Assembly: GCA_028023455.1 (NCBI GenBank)
Contig: JAQFVV010006215.1
Coordinates: 5,997,230-6,061,229 of the forward strand
Direction: 5' to 3'
Length of the DNA: 64,000 bases
DNA from: Epiperipatus broadwayi
Lineage: Eukaryota; Onychophora; Udeonychophora; Euonychophora; Peripatidae
In this document: positions 26,998-39,600 of the stretch, one piece after another
How the letters are laid out: each line of letters begins with the position of its first letter
How positions within the stretch are numbered: position 1 is the first letter of the stretch
Notes under the pieces: model-generated
The model's database searches: none
The model's input: the letters and a program-made list of their open reading frames with translations, nothing else
What the model was told of the DNA's origin: nothing
Program-made: the position numbers and the translations under genes

Positions 26998-27571
26998 TTT
27001 AAGATCCCACTTTTTCTTCGCTCTGTCAGAAGGAATTTTTTTTTCAGACTGAGCGACAAGCAAACCCTACCGGTGTAGAACATGTGAAGTAATCGATTGA
27101 CATCTCTCATGTCTTAAAATCTGATTGGTCACTACACTCACGATCGCATCGGCTGAGCTGCCTTTATCATCATCTTTTAACAAAGGAGGGGAAATGCTTT
27201 GATCATTAAAAAGACAAATGAAATACATATTTTAAAAAATAAAATAGCAATTATTTATTTTTATAATCAAGAAAAAAAAAACAACTTTATTTTTATAATT
27301 GCTTTAGAATTTTTATTATTTTAATTTTTCACCTAGAAAATAATTAATATAGGGAAGGGGAAAACCTCCTTCACATTTTAAAAAATTGGAAAAAGAAGAT
27401 ATTTACTTGTGATACAAATAATAAATGCAATTAAATTAAGAGAATTGTTTAATCGCTTAGTTAAAGGATAAAATTATTTGATTTACAAAATTTATTCAGT
27501 ATATTATAGAATTGTGGAATTGATCATTCGATATAAAACGGAAATAAATATGCGCATGCTTAACATGCAAT
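26998..27571. promoter_or_regulatory. Shared divergent promoter region of the elongase and TXNDC15
   Basis: Only 574 bp separate the two start codons. The segment 27060-27190 is CpG-containing and non-repetitive, and holds ATTGGTCAC (a CCAAT box read toward the elongase, near 27124). A TGCGCATGC motif at 27551-27559, close to an NRF1 half-consensus, lies just upstream of the TXNDC15 ATG. Transcription starts are not visible. An untranslated first exon of either gene further away cannot be excluded. Confidence 0.5.
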
Positions 27572-27620
27572 ATGGCTCCTACAGATGTTCGGTGGTTATT
27601 ATGGATTTTCACTGTTTTTG
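27572..27620 (+). CDS. TXNDC15: TXNDC15 coding exon 1 (signal peptide)
   Basis: ATGGCTCCT... encodes MAPTDVRWLLWIFTVF plus one base. The donor is TTTTTG|GTAAAT. It contributes the hydrophobic core of the signal peptide. It is assigned because the exon 2 frame is open upstream to a good acceptor, needs an ATG and hydrophobic leader, and the phases match. No other candidate leader was seen nearer, but the 9.7-kb distance makes this the least certain exon. Confidence 0.7.
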
Positions 27621-30600
27621 GTAAATATTAAATGTCATTTAAATTTTTTTTCTTTTAATTTTTTTCACAGTTACATTGCTATGGTATATTTTAAATTAGA
27701 TTAAGAAAATATCTTTATCGACTTTTTGTTCTCCCGGTTTGGTCAAATTAAAACTAGAATGCTAATTTAAGAATTTATATTTAAGTTAAATTTTGACGAT
27801 AATTATTTTAAAAGTCTACTAGACTATCTTATTTTCCGGATAATTTTGTACTTAGGTCTTTCTCATAACGTAAAAATTTATTAAAAGTCATAACGAACTT
27901 AATAAACTTGTAGAAATATACTTATAAATATTCCTAAAAACTAAAATATCAAAAGCTAAAATAATCCGTAAAAATAAACAATATATCAAATTCAAAATTA
28001 AAAAAAACTAGCCAAAATGTAAAAACTAAACTGTCCCACTCAATTAGTTTCACCGTCAAAGCAGACTTTTCAGATACAAAGACACGAACTACTCAAAAAT
28101 TCCCTTCGTAGTCAATTACATTTCAGTTATCAAGTTATGTTGATATTAAAGATAATTTGAATATAATTGAGAATTATGGGAAATTGTGCCTATGTTTTAT
28201 TTGTATTTTTTTGTTCTTCAGAAGCCTGCATACTAAATGTGAAATTTTAGTTTTTAAATTTTGACTAGTTTTTAATTCTGAAGTTGGCGTTATTTGTTTA
28301 CATATAGATAATGGCTACTAGTAAACAAGTATTGCCATTCCAACTCTAAGGAAAGAAAAGAAGTAAAAAAAAAATTGTTCTAGAATTGAGTTTTACTATG
28401 CAAGTCAATTTATGAACCATAAATATATTAACATATAATGTACTGGCTCATTTTTTTGTTTATGTGATATTTTGCAAGACTTCAGCGGAAAACTTTTTTC
28501 TGAAATACTTTGACACTATATCTAGTTGTAGCTCTAATTCAGGAGTCCCCAACCTTTTTGTACTTAAGAGCACATTCTATAATACCGGCCAAGTGGCGGG
28601 CACCATTTATTTTTTTAATGTAAATTTCTAGTTGAATATTGTTAATAATACACATAATGTACAAAAAAATATTTATTTCAAAAATAAAATTTTAACATAT
28701 AATTAACGTTTATATTTTTATGCTGTAAAAGTATAGTATGCCCTACAATTTGATTACAATATAATACAATAATTTATAAGAAATTTTAAAAATTAAATTT
28801 ATTTGTATCAGATAAATAATTTTTTATCGTGTTCGGATAGTGGCGAGCACACGTAAAATGGTCTGCGGGCGCCATGGTGCCCGCGGGCATAGGGTTGGGG
28901 ACCCCTGCTCTAATTCATTCTATTCTCTGCCATATCTTCCCAATGGATACAGTCATTAATGCACTTCTTTAGAATCCTTTTTGAGATAATTTTTATAACT
29001 TTGATGGCATCTACTTCTTATAAAAACTTGTTCAAGTTCACCGTAAAACATCCCTTTAGGAATTCTTGCATTGTTCATACATTTTACATGTCCAATACAT
29101 TAAAAATGTGATTTTACAATAGTGGGCTCTATAGTATTACATCCAGCAAATTGAAGAACATACTGATTGGCTCATGATCTTGCCTATGTTTTTTTTTAAA
29201 TTTTGCAGAACATTATTAAAAAAAAAACTTTTCTAAGATCTTTATATTAGGGTGACATGACAGAGTATCCAAGTCTCATTTACATACAATAAATTGGATG
29301 AAATAATAATTCTATACATGGCTAACTTAATTGCTGTAGTTATTTCTTTGTGATGAAATACTTTATTTTTTAATTTGTTAAAAGCAGCAGCAGCAATTGG
29401 AATCTGTTGTACCTTAACATCTTTTTAATCCACCTTACTGCTTATAAAACTACCATGATATTTAAATTGATTTACATGCTCAAATTGATAACCATCCAAG
29501 CTTAAATTGATAAGGATTTTTTTTCTATCACTGGGTAATGAAAAGCTTGAATTTTTTCAGTATTAATTATTAAACCAAAGTCTTTAAATGTTGCATTCAG
29601 AATATTAAATATATTCTGTAAATCATCTTTTGAAGTGGCAAAAATAGCTCGATCGTCAGGAAACTATAAATCCAGAATCCAAGAAAATGAAGTTTGTTTT
29701 TGTTTTTAATCAATTCAAATTAAAAATTCCACCAAAAAACTTGTATCGCATCTGCATCTCTGCTTCTTTAAACCTCCTATAAATAGTTACATCACTTTTT
29801 ATTTCAAATACCTCAGATTTTCTATCTTTAATACTTCCTCAAATTCTATCATGTAGAAACTGCATAATATGTATCATTTTTTGTGAATAACTAACTAATT
29901 TTGAACAATATCATAAATATGATCTAATAATCAAATCAGTAAAAAATCATATCTATACTGCTTTTTGATTCTCTAAAGTCACACTGATTCTTTAGTATTT
30001 TTGCTGAAATAGATATTAATGATATTCCATAATAATTACTGCAGTCATGTCTATTTCCTTTATTTTTAAAAATTGAAGACAAAGGAACCATTCTTAAGAT
30101 TAGGCAACTCAATTTTATGGCTCCATATATTCCTAAAAAATTCCAGTATTTTTGAAACTAACATATCACCATATGTTGAATTTTCTCTTAAGTATTTCAT
30201 TAAGACCTGCAGTTTTTTGATTTTTAAGTTAATAATAAATTGTTTGATTTCACTATACTGGATATTTTTGTCCAAATCTGAGTAGATAAAATGGATATAT
30301 CATTAAAAGTCATCATTTAATTTTTTTGTATCATTATTCAAAGATGATCAAAATACTCCTTCCACCTGTTCAAATATTGGCATCATATGTGAGAGTAGCA
30401 TTACTGGATTTAGTAGTATTGTGATATTGTTTCTCAGGTCTGTTGTTTGAAAGATTGTGATTTGTAAATATCTTCTGTGCTAGTTTAATCCACCAAACAT
30501 TTTAAAGCTTTTTTGTCATCATTGATTTTCTGCTTGTTCCCATTTAATTTATTATTTTGCCAAGGAGAAAATGTCATGTTTCCTTTTAATCAAATTAGTA

Positions 30601-33600
30601 GTAATAAGATCATTGTCAGAAAATCAGTTATGATGCTTCTTTTTAGTGACCCCCAAAATAGATGTATTTGTATCCTTAACTCACATACTTCTATAATATC
30701 CTGGAGGTCCAAATTAGCAATTTTAGTTATTAATAGATGTTGAAATTTAGTATGTATAAGTAGATAATTCTAAAGAACAAACATCCATTTTCTTGTGAAT
30801 ATGTTTGGAATAATAATAAATAATAATAAAAAATCATCTATAATAACTATATAAATATATATGTATTAATAATAATTGCACATAAAAATCTTTTTATGGC
30901 ACATGGTTTTGTGTCCTTTTCAAATATTAACCAATTATTGCAAATAGAATATCTAATTAGGTTCTATAATGGAAGTAGTAATAAATAGAATACTGATAAA
31001 AATGTAGCTAATTTATAAAAGAATCAATTTATTAAATTATATAAAGATTATGGATATAAACTTAAAACTATTAAAAATATACTTTTTAATTCTAAAAAAT
31101 CTATATTTAATAATAATATTTCTATGCAAAATAATTATATTGATAATAGTAACAATAGTTCAAATAAGAAATGGATCAAACTTTCATATTATCCTAAAAT
31201 TTATAATACATTAATAAAAATCAAAAATTATATTGATAAACATATAAATATTGGATGGTCGAGTAACAAGTCTGGATAAATTGTAAATTAAGAGATGATA
31301 TAAAATACAAAAAAAAAGAGAATCATATATAAAATTGTAATCATTGCAATACAGGGAAATGGACATATGAAATGTGAAGAAAGTATTGAAGTTATCAAAT
31401 ATTGTAAAGATTATAAAGACAGAAAAGTATATGAGACAATCTATATACAAGAAAATAAAGAGAAATATATGAATTTAGCACAAGGGTCAGTAAAGTTGGG
31501 AGAAAAATGGACATTAAATAAAAATTGGAAAATATAAAAACATTTTAAAGATAAGATTGACCAAGTAGATGGTGGCTAAGATAATATGTAAATCATGTGA
31601 CGTTTTGAATTATTATAACATCTTGACAAGGTTCAATTTTGAATGAAAATCGGTTTGATGAAAATAAATTTATTATTTAAATATAAAGTTGTCTATAAAA
31701 TTGATTATATTTTATATTCAATTCAGAAGAATATATATATAGTATATGGATTAAAGTAATAAAGAAATAAGGAGAAAAGGATATTTTGCAAATGGCATGG
31801 TAAAAAATAGTATATCTCATTAAATTAAATATACTATTAAATCTTTCAATAAATCATGAAGGATGTAATGCTTATTTTGTATTAATGATTAATATTTTTA
31901 TTTAAATTAATTTGTTCATTAAAAATATACCTATATTAAAGACTTCTTATGTAGTCATTAATGCATTTGCTTGCCAGGTATATGGTTTAGGATTAGAATC
32001 CAAATGATTTCAAGCAAGCTTTAGTTTTTTTGCTTCAAGAAGCTAACCATCCATATATTCATCTGTAAATATGTTACTAGCTATTCTTAGAGGTAAAGAA
32101 AAACCTAAATCCTTATCACTTAGTTATTCATTTAGCCTGGTGAATATTGTTTTGCATAACGTTTTGTATAGAGGAATATTGGAAATCTTTATCCTATAAT
32201 TATTTATAGATTTTTATTACATCTATACTAATGCTTTATTTAATAATACAATTGCATTAGTTATATATATCTAGCTAAAATTAATTTAAAAAATAGATTT
32301 ATAATCAATATTAAATGTTCCATCATCAGATTTTCAATGAAATGGATGGCTGAAGAATTGCGGGTTGGAGTAGTTTGAAGCCTGTCCATTAAAGTATGAA
32401 GATTAGCTATCTTAATATAAAGCTGAGCACTGATTGTTACATGTGTGGAGATAGTAATCAGGACCAACTGCTGATTGCTGGTTTAGCATGAAATATGTAT
32501 ATTGGTGTTTATTTATCTTTTCAACATGTGTATGATCAGGTGGGTCAGCAATATGAGATGGCATGGAGAGTTGAGTGTTGTGTGAAAGTCTAGTTCGAAT
32601 CCATTATATTACATTATATATGTGCAGGTGTGTGTAAGCCTGTACAGTGTATTAATTTAAATAAAGAGTATGGGTTGGCCATAAAATAATCACGTAATCA
32701 ATTGATAAGGAGTTAAATGACATTTGAGCAATAAAATGCTAGACACAATAGTTTCGTAAATCAAACCAAATTCAATTGTTTTTTCCATTATCAGGGAATC
32801 GGCCTCAGAATAATTCACTGTTAAATTCATTATTACAGATTTTTTTTTATTTTCATAGCTTGTAAACAACTCGGGAACATGTAGAACTTAGTGCCACTTT
32901 TAAACATAGAATAGAAAATTATAACATAACTGTGCATACAAATATCTATTATCATTAATAAGATATCTGAAATATAAAAACTCAAGTTGACACATTCCTG
33001 TGTTTTATAAAATTAAAAATTATGATGATATATATGTAGTAGATATTATATGATTAAAGTGGTTGGACAAAATAATGAGAACACTGCCACTTTTACTTTT
33101 CAAAAATAAAGTATAGAATTGCCCTTAGCACCAAGAACTGCTTGTAATCTCTGTGGATGGTATTATATATTATTCAAATGATAGCCAGAAGAACATTAAG
33201 CCATTCATTATGAAGAAAGGCTTCAAGTTTTTAGATAAGGATAAAATATATTGATGACATTAATTCAAGGATGATTATAGGTTAATAATATTCAAATCAG
33301 TTAATTGGGAATCTATCAAAGATTTGCAACATGTTCTTCAATTTATTTCATTATTGAGCTATATGATTTGGAACATTATTGTTTTAGAAGATGACACTGT
33401 TGTCAAAAAATTGTGTTTATACCATGGGATGAATCTCATCCAAATTTCAAATCTGCAGCATCCATCCATAGTAATTGCTGGACCAAGAAAATGCCATGGT
33501 TTACTGATCTAAATCAAAACAATTCCATTATCATGTTTTCAAAACTGTTTGTTGATGATCCTACATAGATGAAAATATTTTCATTGGTTGGGAAAAATAT

Positions 33601-36600
33601 GAGCAATGATTTATTTTTTTTATATGATACTTTCATTCAAACTCATGACAAGGGAGTAGTCATACCAGAAACCATTATCTTTAAAATGTATTTGACTATG
33701 TTATTTTCTGTAATAATTTGTCTGATCATTTTGCATTTTTTGTTTATAGTCTTTTATTAGTCCAACAATTCTTCTTAATAAGCATTGATTTTCAACTAGA
33801 TTTTTTTTTTTTATCTGTGTTGAAAAGTCATCTCTTTTGAGAATGTTTATGAAATAGTAATCAATTCAGAAATTTCAAAACATCAATGCTCCCAATCATT
33901 CACGATCATTTTGATTTTTTTTAAAAAAAACTTAGACGAGTCTGATATTTTTTCTTACAAGTTTTTGAAACTTATTTTAGCTTATGCTTTATTGCTAAAA
34001 GAAACAAACAAAAAAAATAAATGTTGGTATGAATTTCTCTTTACAACAATATATATAGATTTATATATTTAAAAAAAAAATCTGATATAAATATTTGAAA
34101 ATTTAAATCTATTAAGTTATTATAATTATTAAAAATTAATATATAATTAAGATGTTTTTTTTTAATCATAGATGAGTGATGATTGTATAAGACAGCTGAA
34201 ATACTTCATATTATTAAATAAAAGCATATAAATTGGTTATTCTTTAAAAAGAGTGTACTTAAATTAACATAAGAATAAAATAGCAGTTTACATTCTAATT
34301 ATGCAGGAATATATCGAATAGTTTACTTTTAATAATGTGTTTATAATTTCATCAGAAAGTGAACTTATTAATTACATTTTATCAAGGCAGTTATGAACAT
34401 TCTAAAATATTTTTGAATGTTACATGTTTTCTGGATTGTTATAAAGTGCATGAGCGCACACCATAAACAATCAACATTTTCATATATATATAAAATTTAT
34501 AAAATATATTATTTGATCTTACAGATGTATATAAAATGAATAAAAAAAACCTGCTATGTTATAAAAGCTTCTAAATATTTTAATAATTATACTAATATTT
34601 TTATAATTTTTTTTTTTTTCATTTCTAATTGCGATTATTGTCTGTTTGAAATTAATTATTTATTTGGATGATGCACTGAAACTCTTGTTTCACTCAATTA
34701 TGATTAACTTCACAAAGAATATTTTTTGTTTATATAAAATGCATTCATGCTTTTTTAAGGATGAGTCAAAAAGTTCTAATGCAAACTGGATATTTTTTAA
34801 AGTAAAATAGTTGTGTGTTTCAAATAATTGGAATAATTAATGCCCTGCATAGGAGTCTTGGATTAATTCTCAACTGAATAAAATTGAAAAAACAATCTCA
34901 CTTTGTTAAGCTACTCGGTGACATTACTTTCCAAGCAATTAACCTATATGATTATTAATTTATTGATTGATTAACATTTATTGTATTACAATTTATTTTT
35001 TAAAATCAAATTATTTTATTTTAATTCATTTTATTTTGCAAAATAAAATATAAGCCCTTGTAATTTATTCTATTCATTTGTTCATAGTATCCATTTTGCC
35101 TAATTGTAAAGCATATTTTTAGGGGAAATATATTTAGGGTCATCATTTTCAAGGAAATCAGCAGATAGATTCTCACAGTACATTCTTTAACTTCCTCTGG
35201 ATTCATGGTTTTAATCGTTACCTACATTTTCATGATTTTCAGTCTGAGGAGTTTAGCATATACGACTACTGTAATTTGCTGAAATAATTTTGTGACTCAA
35301 AAATATTTTTTCAATCATCAAGTGCTTGTTTACTATCTTTATTATCATACATAATAAATAATCAATTTTATTTTGCCTTAAAATTCATGTACAAAAATAT
35401 TCTGATTGTTTATAAGATCGACAAATGAATATGAGTTGCCATTATGCTTAGGATTTGTAGATTATGACAAGGCATTTGATTCTATAAACATTTCTTCAGT
35501 GATTAAAGTATTGGATCATCAAGTTGTAGATCCATGATATTGTCATATTTTAAAGAATATTTATAAACATGCAACAGCAACAATTAGAAATTACATAATG
35601 ATAGTAGGAAAATCAACATTGAAAGGGGTGTAAGACAGGGTGACTCCATATCTCCAAAACTTTTTACAGCAGTGCTGTAAGAAGTATTTTGTGGATTAAA
35701 ATGGGAAGCTAAAGGAGTGAAAGTAAATGGAGATTATTTATGTCATTTAGATTTTGCAGGTGATGTAGTTGTTTTTGCAAATAATGCTTTAGAGCTACAG
35801 GAAATGTTGCAGGAGTTATCAGATGAAAGTAGGACTAAAGATAAATGTTAAAAAGACTAGATTTTCTCAAAATATGAAAATAAAGACTTATGATGAGTTA
35901 GAAGAAGTTAACAGTTACAAATACCTTGGTCAGATTCTTAATGCAGATGGAAACGTAATGGATGAAATTAATCATAGAATTAAACTTGGTTGGAGTGTTT
36001 TTGGTAGAAATAACTTGAACCTAAAAAGAAATATGCCTATGCCTATATGTTTGAAAAGGAAGGTTTTTAATAAATGTGTTTTGCCAGTTCTTACTTATGG
36101 ATCTGAGACTTGGACACTTAATAGAAGAGCAATACAGAGACTTCAGACCACTCAAAGAAGTATAGAAAGATGCATGTTGGGAGTAACAAAAAGAGATCGA
36201 AAACACAATGTATTGGTAAGAGAACAAACAGGTGTTACTGACCTCATTGAAAAAATTAAAAGACTGAAGTTGAATTGGGCTGGACATATTGCTAGAAGAG
36301 ATTATAATAGATGGACAATTGAAAATTTTAAACTGGATTCCAAGAGATTGTAAAAGACCCAGAAAGAGACCACATGTGAGATGGATGGATGAAATAAGAA
36401 GTATGCAGGGGTGATGTGGAGAAGAGAAGCTAAAGATAGGAAAAGATGGATTGAACTTGCAGAGACCTTCATCCTACAGTGGATTGATAATGGTTGTTGA
36501 TGATGATAAGATCGAAAGTTTCTTTTTTGATAACAAAATTTTTTGGAAGGGAATGTATTTATTTAATAATATTAAATATATTAATTATAAATGTCTCTTT

Positions 36601-39600
36601 ATGAGACTAATAAAATGTACATAATAAGAAATGATAATGGTAAACCTTGGATTTAGTGCTTGTAGGAATATGACTCCTCTCCCATCATTGGAAAAGGCTG
36701 CGTTATATACAGTTGTATTTTTGTTTTCATTGTTAGAGCATCAATCCTCATCTATCTTAAAATCTTTATTCTCCAAGTAATATCTAGATAATTTTTTCTG
36801 ACTACACCAGCTAGTTTGGTTATCGATAACTATCCTCCAAAAAATCTTGAATCTGCTTGTGACTTCAAAAAATTTCCAACATGTTTTCAGGTTAAACTGA
36901 AATTCCAGATTATGGATACAACAAATGGATACACTGATCATTATATAAGGTCTTAGTTTAGACACTATTCTCTTTTATTTACTAAAACTCAAAACAAAAG
37001 CACTCTTGTATAGGTTAATAGAGCATCAAGATTGTCAATTAGTAATTTGTTTCTTGGTAACACAAAAAGGTTATCTCTGTTTGCATGAATCTATTCTTTA
37101 TCAAATTAAAAATCCATAAAAATATCTAATTTAATACATTTATATATATATGCATCCACTTGGTTATGTGTATCAGTTTTTATTAATTTCATTTACAAAT
37201 GTAAATTGTTTAGTGTTAACTAAGATTAGTTAAAAGTAATAATTATGGTATAATTTTTTAAAGACATAAAGTGTTAATATTTTTTAATTATATTTAATAT
37301 TTTTATTATCTATATTTTTAGTTATTCAGACAATAAATTCCAAAGCAAATGAAGACTTTGCTCCATTAACTGAAGAAGAGCAAAATGAACTACATATGAT
37401 GTCTCAAGATCTAGGTAGTGAAAAAAAAAATGAAATGGAAGAGACCATAGAAAATGATAATTTTAATAAATCAGAAGTTAAGGATCAAATTAATTCTTCT
37501 AAATCTTATAGTTCATCACATTTTATTGGTGAAACATATATAGCACCATTTCAAAAATTATTGCAAGATTTTAGAAAAACTTTCACAGGAGAACAAGATT
37601 TTGTTTCAAATCCTGATGAATTACATTCAAATACAACAACAATTGGAAATGAAACTATTGCTAATAATGGCACAAAAAAATTTGTTCGGGTAAATTGTAA
37701 GAACAGAAATTTAACAGAAAATGAAGTTCTCCAAGTGAAACTATGCAATAATACTGAATTATTAGACTTGATATCATTAACTGCTAATGGTTCCAATGGA
37801 AATTGCCTTTTGGTCATGTTTTTTGCTCCCTGGTGCCATTTTAGTGCTGCAGCTGCTCCCCATTTTAATGCTCTAGCTAGAGTTTTTCCTGGATTACATG
37901 TTGCAGCTATTGATGCAATTAAATACAGCAGGTAATCTGAATTTCTTATCAAGAGATGTATATTAATTATTAATTCAATTCAATCATTTTGCTATTATCG
38001 TTAAATGTAAAAGTATTATGATATTTATTAATATTTACTTTGTTATAAGTTTTGAACCTCTCTAACATCACATGACCATCATTTCTTATATTTACATAAT
38101 CTGTTAATTATCACAGTAGCAACTTTCTTTATACAATATTGCCACTTAGTGCGAACTATAGTAACCAGTGGATGCTAGAAGATTAGTGCATTAAAATTCC
38201 TATCTAGTTCCTACTCATTGAACATCCCCAGAATAATTTTTAGCTTATGGTTTTCATCAGTGAGGAGTCTTAGATCTGAGAGCCTTCATGTAGATCTTTG
38301 AATTCAGCAGCCATCTTTTATCTTTAATTATCTATAAAACTATGAGCTCAAACTGAAAACACAAAAGTTGATTCAAACTTATTTGCTCATGTAGTCATAC
38401 AGATCTGAACTCGGTTCACTTTTTGTATATTTTGTCATCTTTAGTTTATTAATAATCATAATCTCCAACCTCCTTTGGCTAGGATCAGTATTAAACCATT
38501 ATTACATCACATGGTCACTTTTTTATGCTTACACAATCTATTAATACAATGACAACTTCCTCCATACAATATTGCAACTTAGCCTTAATAATCAATGGAT
38601 GTTATAAAAGTTGGTATATCAGAATCATTATTTAGTATCTACTCATACAATATCACCAGATTAGTTTCTAGCTTATGACTTTCTTCAGTGATTGTGCATG
38701 TGAATTTAATTTGGATTGAAAACATTGTGTTTTCTTAGCTTTGTAGTTAACTAAAAAAGTAAATGGTGGCTGCAGAAAGACTCGAATATCTAGGTATAGG
38801 ACTCCTCCTCACTGATGAAAGCCATAAGCTAGAAACTAATCTGAGAATATTGGATGAGTAGGCACTAGATGGTGGCAATATTGTATGAAGTATCTAGTGT
38901 GCTAATTAACAGATTATGTGAGCAAAAGAAATGGTAGTCATGTTTTGTCATAGTCGTTTAATATCAAACTTAGTCAAAAGATTTGGTCATTCTAGTCATT
39001 AATGAACTAAAGATACCAAAATATGTAAATACTGAACTGGGTTCAGATCTGTATGATTATACAAGCAAATTAGTTTGGATTGAAAAGATTAGTGTTTTTA
39101 GTTTAACCTCATAGCTTTATAGTTGACTAAAAAGGTAAAAGGTGGTTGATAGAAAGATGCATTAGAACCAAAGATGTAGATGTAGTGATCTCAGATCCAA
39201 GGCTTTTTACTGATCAAAGCCATAAGTTAGAAACTAGTCTGGGGATATTGAATGAGTAAGCATTAGATAGGGATTTTGATGCACTAATCTTCTAGCATTC
39301 ATTGATTACTACAGATTGTACTAAGTGACAATATTGTATGGAGAAAGTTGCTACTGTTGAAGTTTTGCATCATGTAGGGTATATACACATTTAATTATGC
39401 TTTTAGTTACTTTATTCCTTTGTTTAAAATTGTTTTTCACATTTTACTTTTAATATGTTTGCTTTTTGTGACATATTGTTTATATTTTCTGCCTTGATAG
39501 ATAGTTTAAGTAATATTGAAATACTTGCTCTAAAGACTTAAATCCATTGCATTTATATCAAGAATAAAATCACATTGGTTGAATTTTTTTTTATTGTTTT

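Larger units (their letters stand above)
38055..39359. mobile_element. Hammerhead-bearing hairpin repeat, four-arm nested inverted copy
   Basis: It contains two minus-oriented units (about 38060-38500 and 38510-38720) followed by two plus-oriented units (about 38720-39000 and 39000-39359). Landmarks repeat in mirror order: CATCACATG, the CAATGGATG box, a hammerhead core, the internal GATCTGAAC(T)...GGTTCA segment, and the complements. A possible short duplication AAGTTTTG flanks it (38047-38054 and 39360-39367). Internal deletions make the second pair shorter. It lies in TXNDC15 intron 2. It is older than the 55-kb copy, judging by divergence between arms. Confidence 0.65.

Noticed and set aside
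36021-36287. 88-codon minus-strand frame
   Set aside because: Antisense shadow of the RTE reverse transcriptase frame.
37551-37952. 133-codon minus-strand frame
   Set aside because: Antisense shadow of TXNDC15 exon 2; no recognisable motif of its own.
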